This document shows positions 62,419 through 64,000 of a stretch of DNA of 64,000 nucleotides, piece by piece. How positions within the stretch are numbered: position 1 is the first letter of the stretch; every line of letters begins with the position of its first letter. This DNA is from Cytobacillus oceanisediminis 2691 (GTDB lineage Bacteria > Bacillota > Bacilli > Bacillales > Cytobacillaceae): assembly GCF_000294775.2 (NCBI RefSeq), contig NZ_CP015506.1:967501-1031500 (forward strand), written 5' to 3'. The position numbers and the translations under genes were made by a program. The notes under the pieces were generated by a model. It was not told the DNA's origin and did not search any database. It was given only the letters and a program-made list of their open reading frames with translations.

Positions 62419-64000
62419 ATGATCGCATGCAGCGCACAGCAAGTCGGAAAAAGTTACGGCGGAAATACCGTGTTTGAAAATATGTGCTTTGAAATTCATG
62501 AGAGGGACAGGGTTGGTTTGACAGGAAGAAATGGAAGCGGAAAAACGACTCTGTTTAAATTGCTGGCTGGAGCAGAAGTCCCGGATACAGGCAAGATTCA
62601 TTGGCGAAAAGGGTGTGAGATTGGCTATCTTGCACAAATTCCGGACTATCCGGCAGGTATGAAGGCAATTGATGTTTTAAAAACAGCTTTTACTTATCTG
62701 CTGGAGATGGAAAAAACAATGAAGAAAATGGAACAGCAAATGGCAAATGAAAATGTTCCGGATCAATTAAATAAACTTATTGGAGAGTATGGAGAGCTGC
62801 AGGATCAGTTTGCACTGAACAATGGTTATGAAATGGATAGCCAGATAGAACGCATCTCAAATGGCCTTGATATCAGCAGTCTTCTGAACAAGGATTTCAG
62901 CATTCTAAGCGGTGGTGAAAAAACAAAGGTATGCCTCGCCCACATGCTCCTGAAAAGCCCGAATCTGCTTCTGCTGGATGAGCCGACCAACCACCTGGAT
63001 ATTAAGGCAGTGGAATGGCTGGCTGATTTTATAAAGAATTATGAAGGGACAGTAGTGCTCATTTCACATGATCGCTATTTTTTAGATGAAAACGGCCGGC
63101 AGGATTCTGGATTTGGAAGGTGGAGAGATCACTCTTTACCAGACAAACTATTCAGGCTTTGTAAAAGAGAAAGAAGAAAGGCTAATGAGAGAGTTTCAGC
63201 AATATGAGGAGCAGCAAAAGAAAATCAAGAAGATGAAGGAAGCCATCAAGAGGTTAAGAGAGTGGGCCAATCAATGCACTCCGCCTAACGCGGGCCTTCA
63301 TAAACGGGCAAGCAGCATGGAAAAAGCCCTCCATCGGATGGAGAAGCTGGACCGGCCTGTATTAAACCGCAAAAAAATGAATATGGATCTTGAAGCATCT
63401 GAACGGAGCGGAAAAGATGTGGTCTTGATGAAAGAAGTAAGCAAGTCTTTTGGGAGTAAGCACTTATTCCAAAACGTCAGCATACACATCCAATTCCGCG
63501 ACCGGACAGCTATTGTCGGGGATAATGGGACTGGAAAATCGACTTTGGTCAAAATGATCCTGGGAGAGCTAAAACCTGATGCAGGGGAAATTCGCAGAGG
63601 GAGCAACCTGAAAGTCGGCTATTTGTCACAGCATGTTTTCGCAGATGCAGATGATCAATCGGTGATTGATGCCTTTAAGGAAGGGCTTGCTGTAACAGAG
63701 GGAGAGGCACGCCATATTCTGGCCGGTTTCCTCTTTTATGGCTACACTGTTTTTCGTAAAGTTTCACAATTGAGCGGCGGTGAAAAAATGAGGCTTCGTT
63801 TGGCTCAGCTTATGCACAGGGACATTAACTTTCTTATTCTTGATGAACCGACCAATCATCTTGATATCGAATCTAGAGAGGTACTCGAAGAGGCATTGGA
63901 AGAATTCAATGGAACCATTTTGGCTGTCTCCCATGATCGTTACTTTATCAATCGAATATTCAGCAAAATATACTGGATTGATCAAAAAGAACTTCATTAC
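62419..64000 (+). pseudogene. ABC-F family ATPase, frameshifted and cut by the window end
   Basis: Two-ABC soluble protein of the ribosome-protection/translation-factor class. ABC1 is readable in the first frame from 62419: Walker A GRNGSGKTTL, signature LSGGEKT, Walker B LLLLDEPTNHLD and switch ISHDRYF. At the A-run 63089-63092 one extra base breaks the frame, and the first frame stops at 63207. In the next frame the expected sequence resumes at once (RILDLEGGEITLYQTNYSGF), continues through a basic linker (KKIKKMKEAIKRLREWANQ) and ABC2 with GDNGTGKSTL, LSGGEKM, LDEPTNHLD and SHDRY, and is still open at base 64000. GGAGG precedes the ATG. It is either a true pseudogene or a single-base sequence error. 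Confidence 0.88.

Overview
The window looks like chromosomal DNA of an endospore-forming member of the Bacillaceae. Supporting genes are a GerA-type germinant receptor operon, a sporulenol-synthase-type triterpene cyclase, a LiaIHFSR cell-envelope stress operon, a tyrosine T-box, paired subtilisins and InhA-type metalloproteases. A Cytobacillus/Bacillus firmus-like host is my inference from gene content and from one intergenic repeat family; there is no rRNA or other direct marker. I saw no prophage, transposase, CRISPR array, tRNA or rRNA.

Layout. 1-6.6 kb: 3' part of an M6 metalloprotease, a ketopantoate-reductase-like gene, then cstA with a coupled 48-aa membrane peptide and the lytST-type two-component genes, all on the minus strand; this looks like a pyruvate-type sensing and uptake module. 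6.7-16.2 kb: small metabolic and hypothetical genes (GNAT, YjaZ-like protease, Nudix, methionine aminopeptidase), T-box-tyrS, a quinone-oxidoreductase-like gene, a lactonase and an RsbR-like STAS protein. 16.3-18.6 kb: mtnK-mtnA methionine salvage. 19-30.3 kb: two paralogous secreted subtilases in opposite orientation flanking a class II aldolase, a CoA-disulfide-reductase-like flavoprotein, a VOC protein, an MFS exporter, an AlsT symporter and a phoX-like/tatA/tatC export cassette with candidate Pho boxes. 30.5-42.3 kb: alcohol dehydrogenase, orphan sensor kinase, a large secreted two-module nucleotidase, a full-length InhA, a YfmL-type helicase and an amidase. 42.4-50.1 kb: a tandem-repeat array, a FAD/Rieske oxidoreductase, a germinant receptor operon in the order (small 2-TM)-B-A-C, and a trans-sulfuration enzyme. 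50-56 kb: a Fpg/Nei glycosylase, an RraA-like protein, a VanW protein and the sporulenol-type cyclase. 56-64 kb: a site-2-protease-like protein lacking its glutamate, divergent from liaI-liaH-liaF-liaS-liaR; then a CDF transporter, a 44-aa ORF, and a frameshifted ABC-F gene behind an attenuator-like hairpin, cut by the window end.

Two kinds of non-coding structure recur. One is a GC-rich palindromic repeat at three loci. The other is arrays of degenerate units with a 20-21 nt period at four loci, the largest at 42557-42780. The second kind is the least explained pattern in the window.
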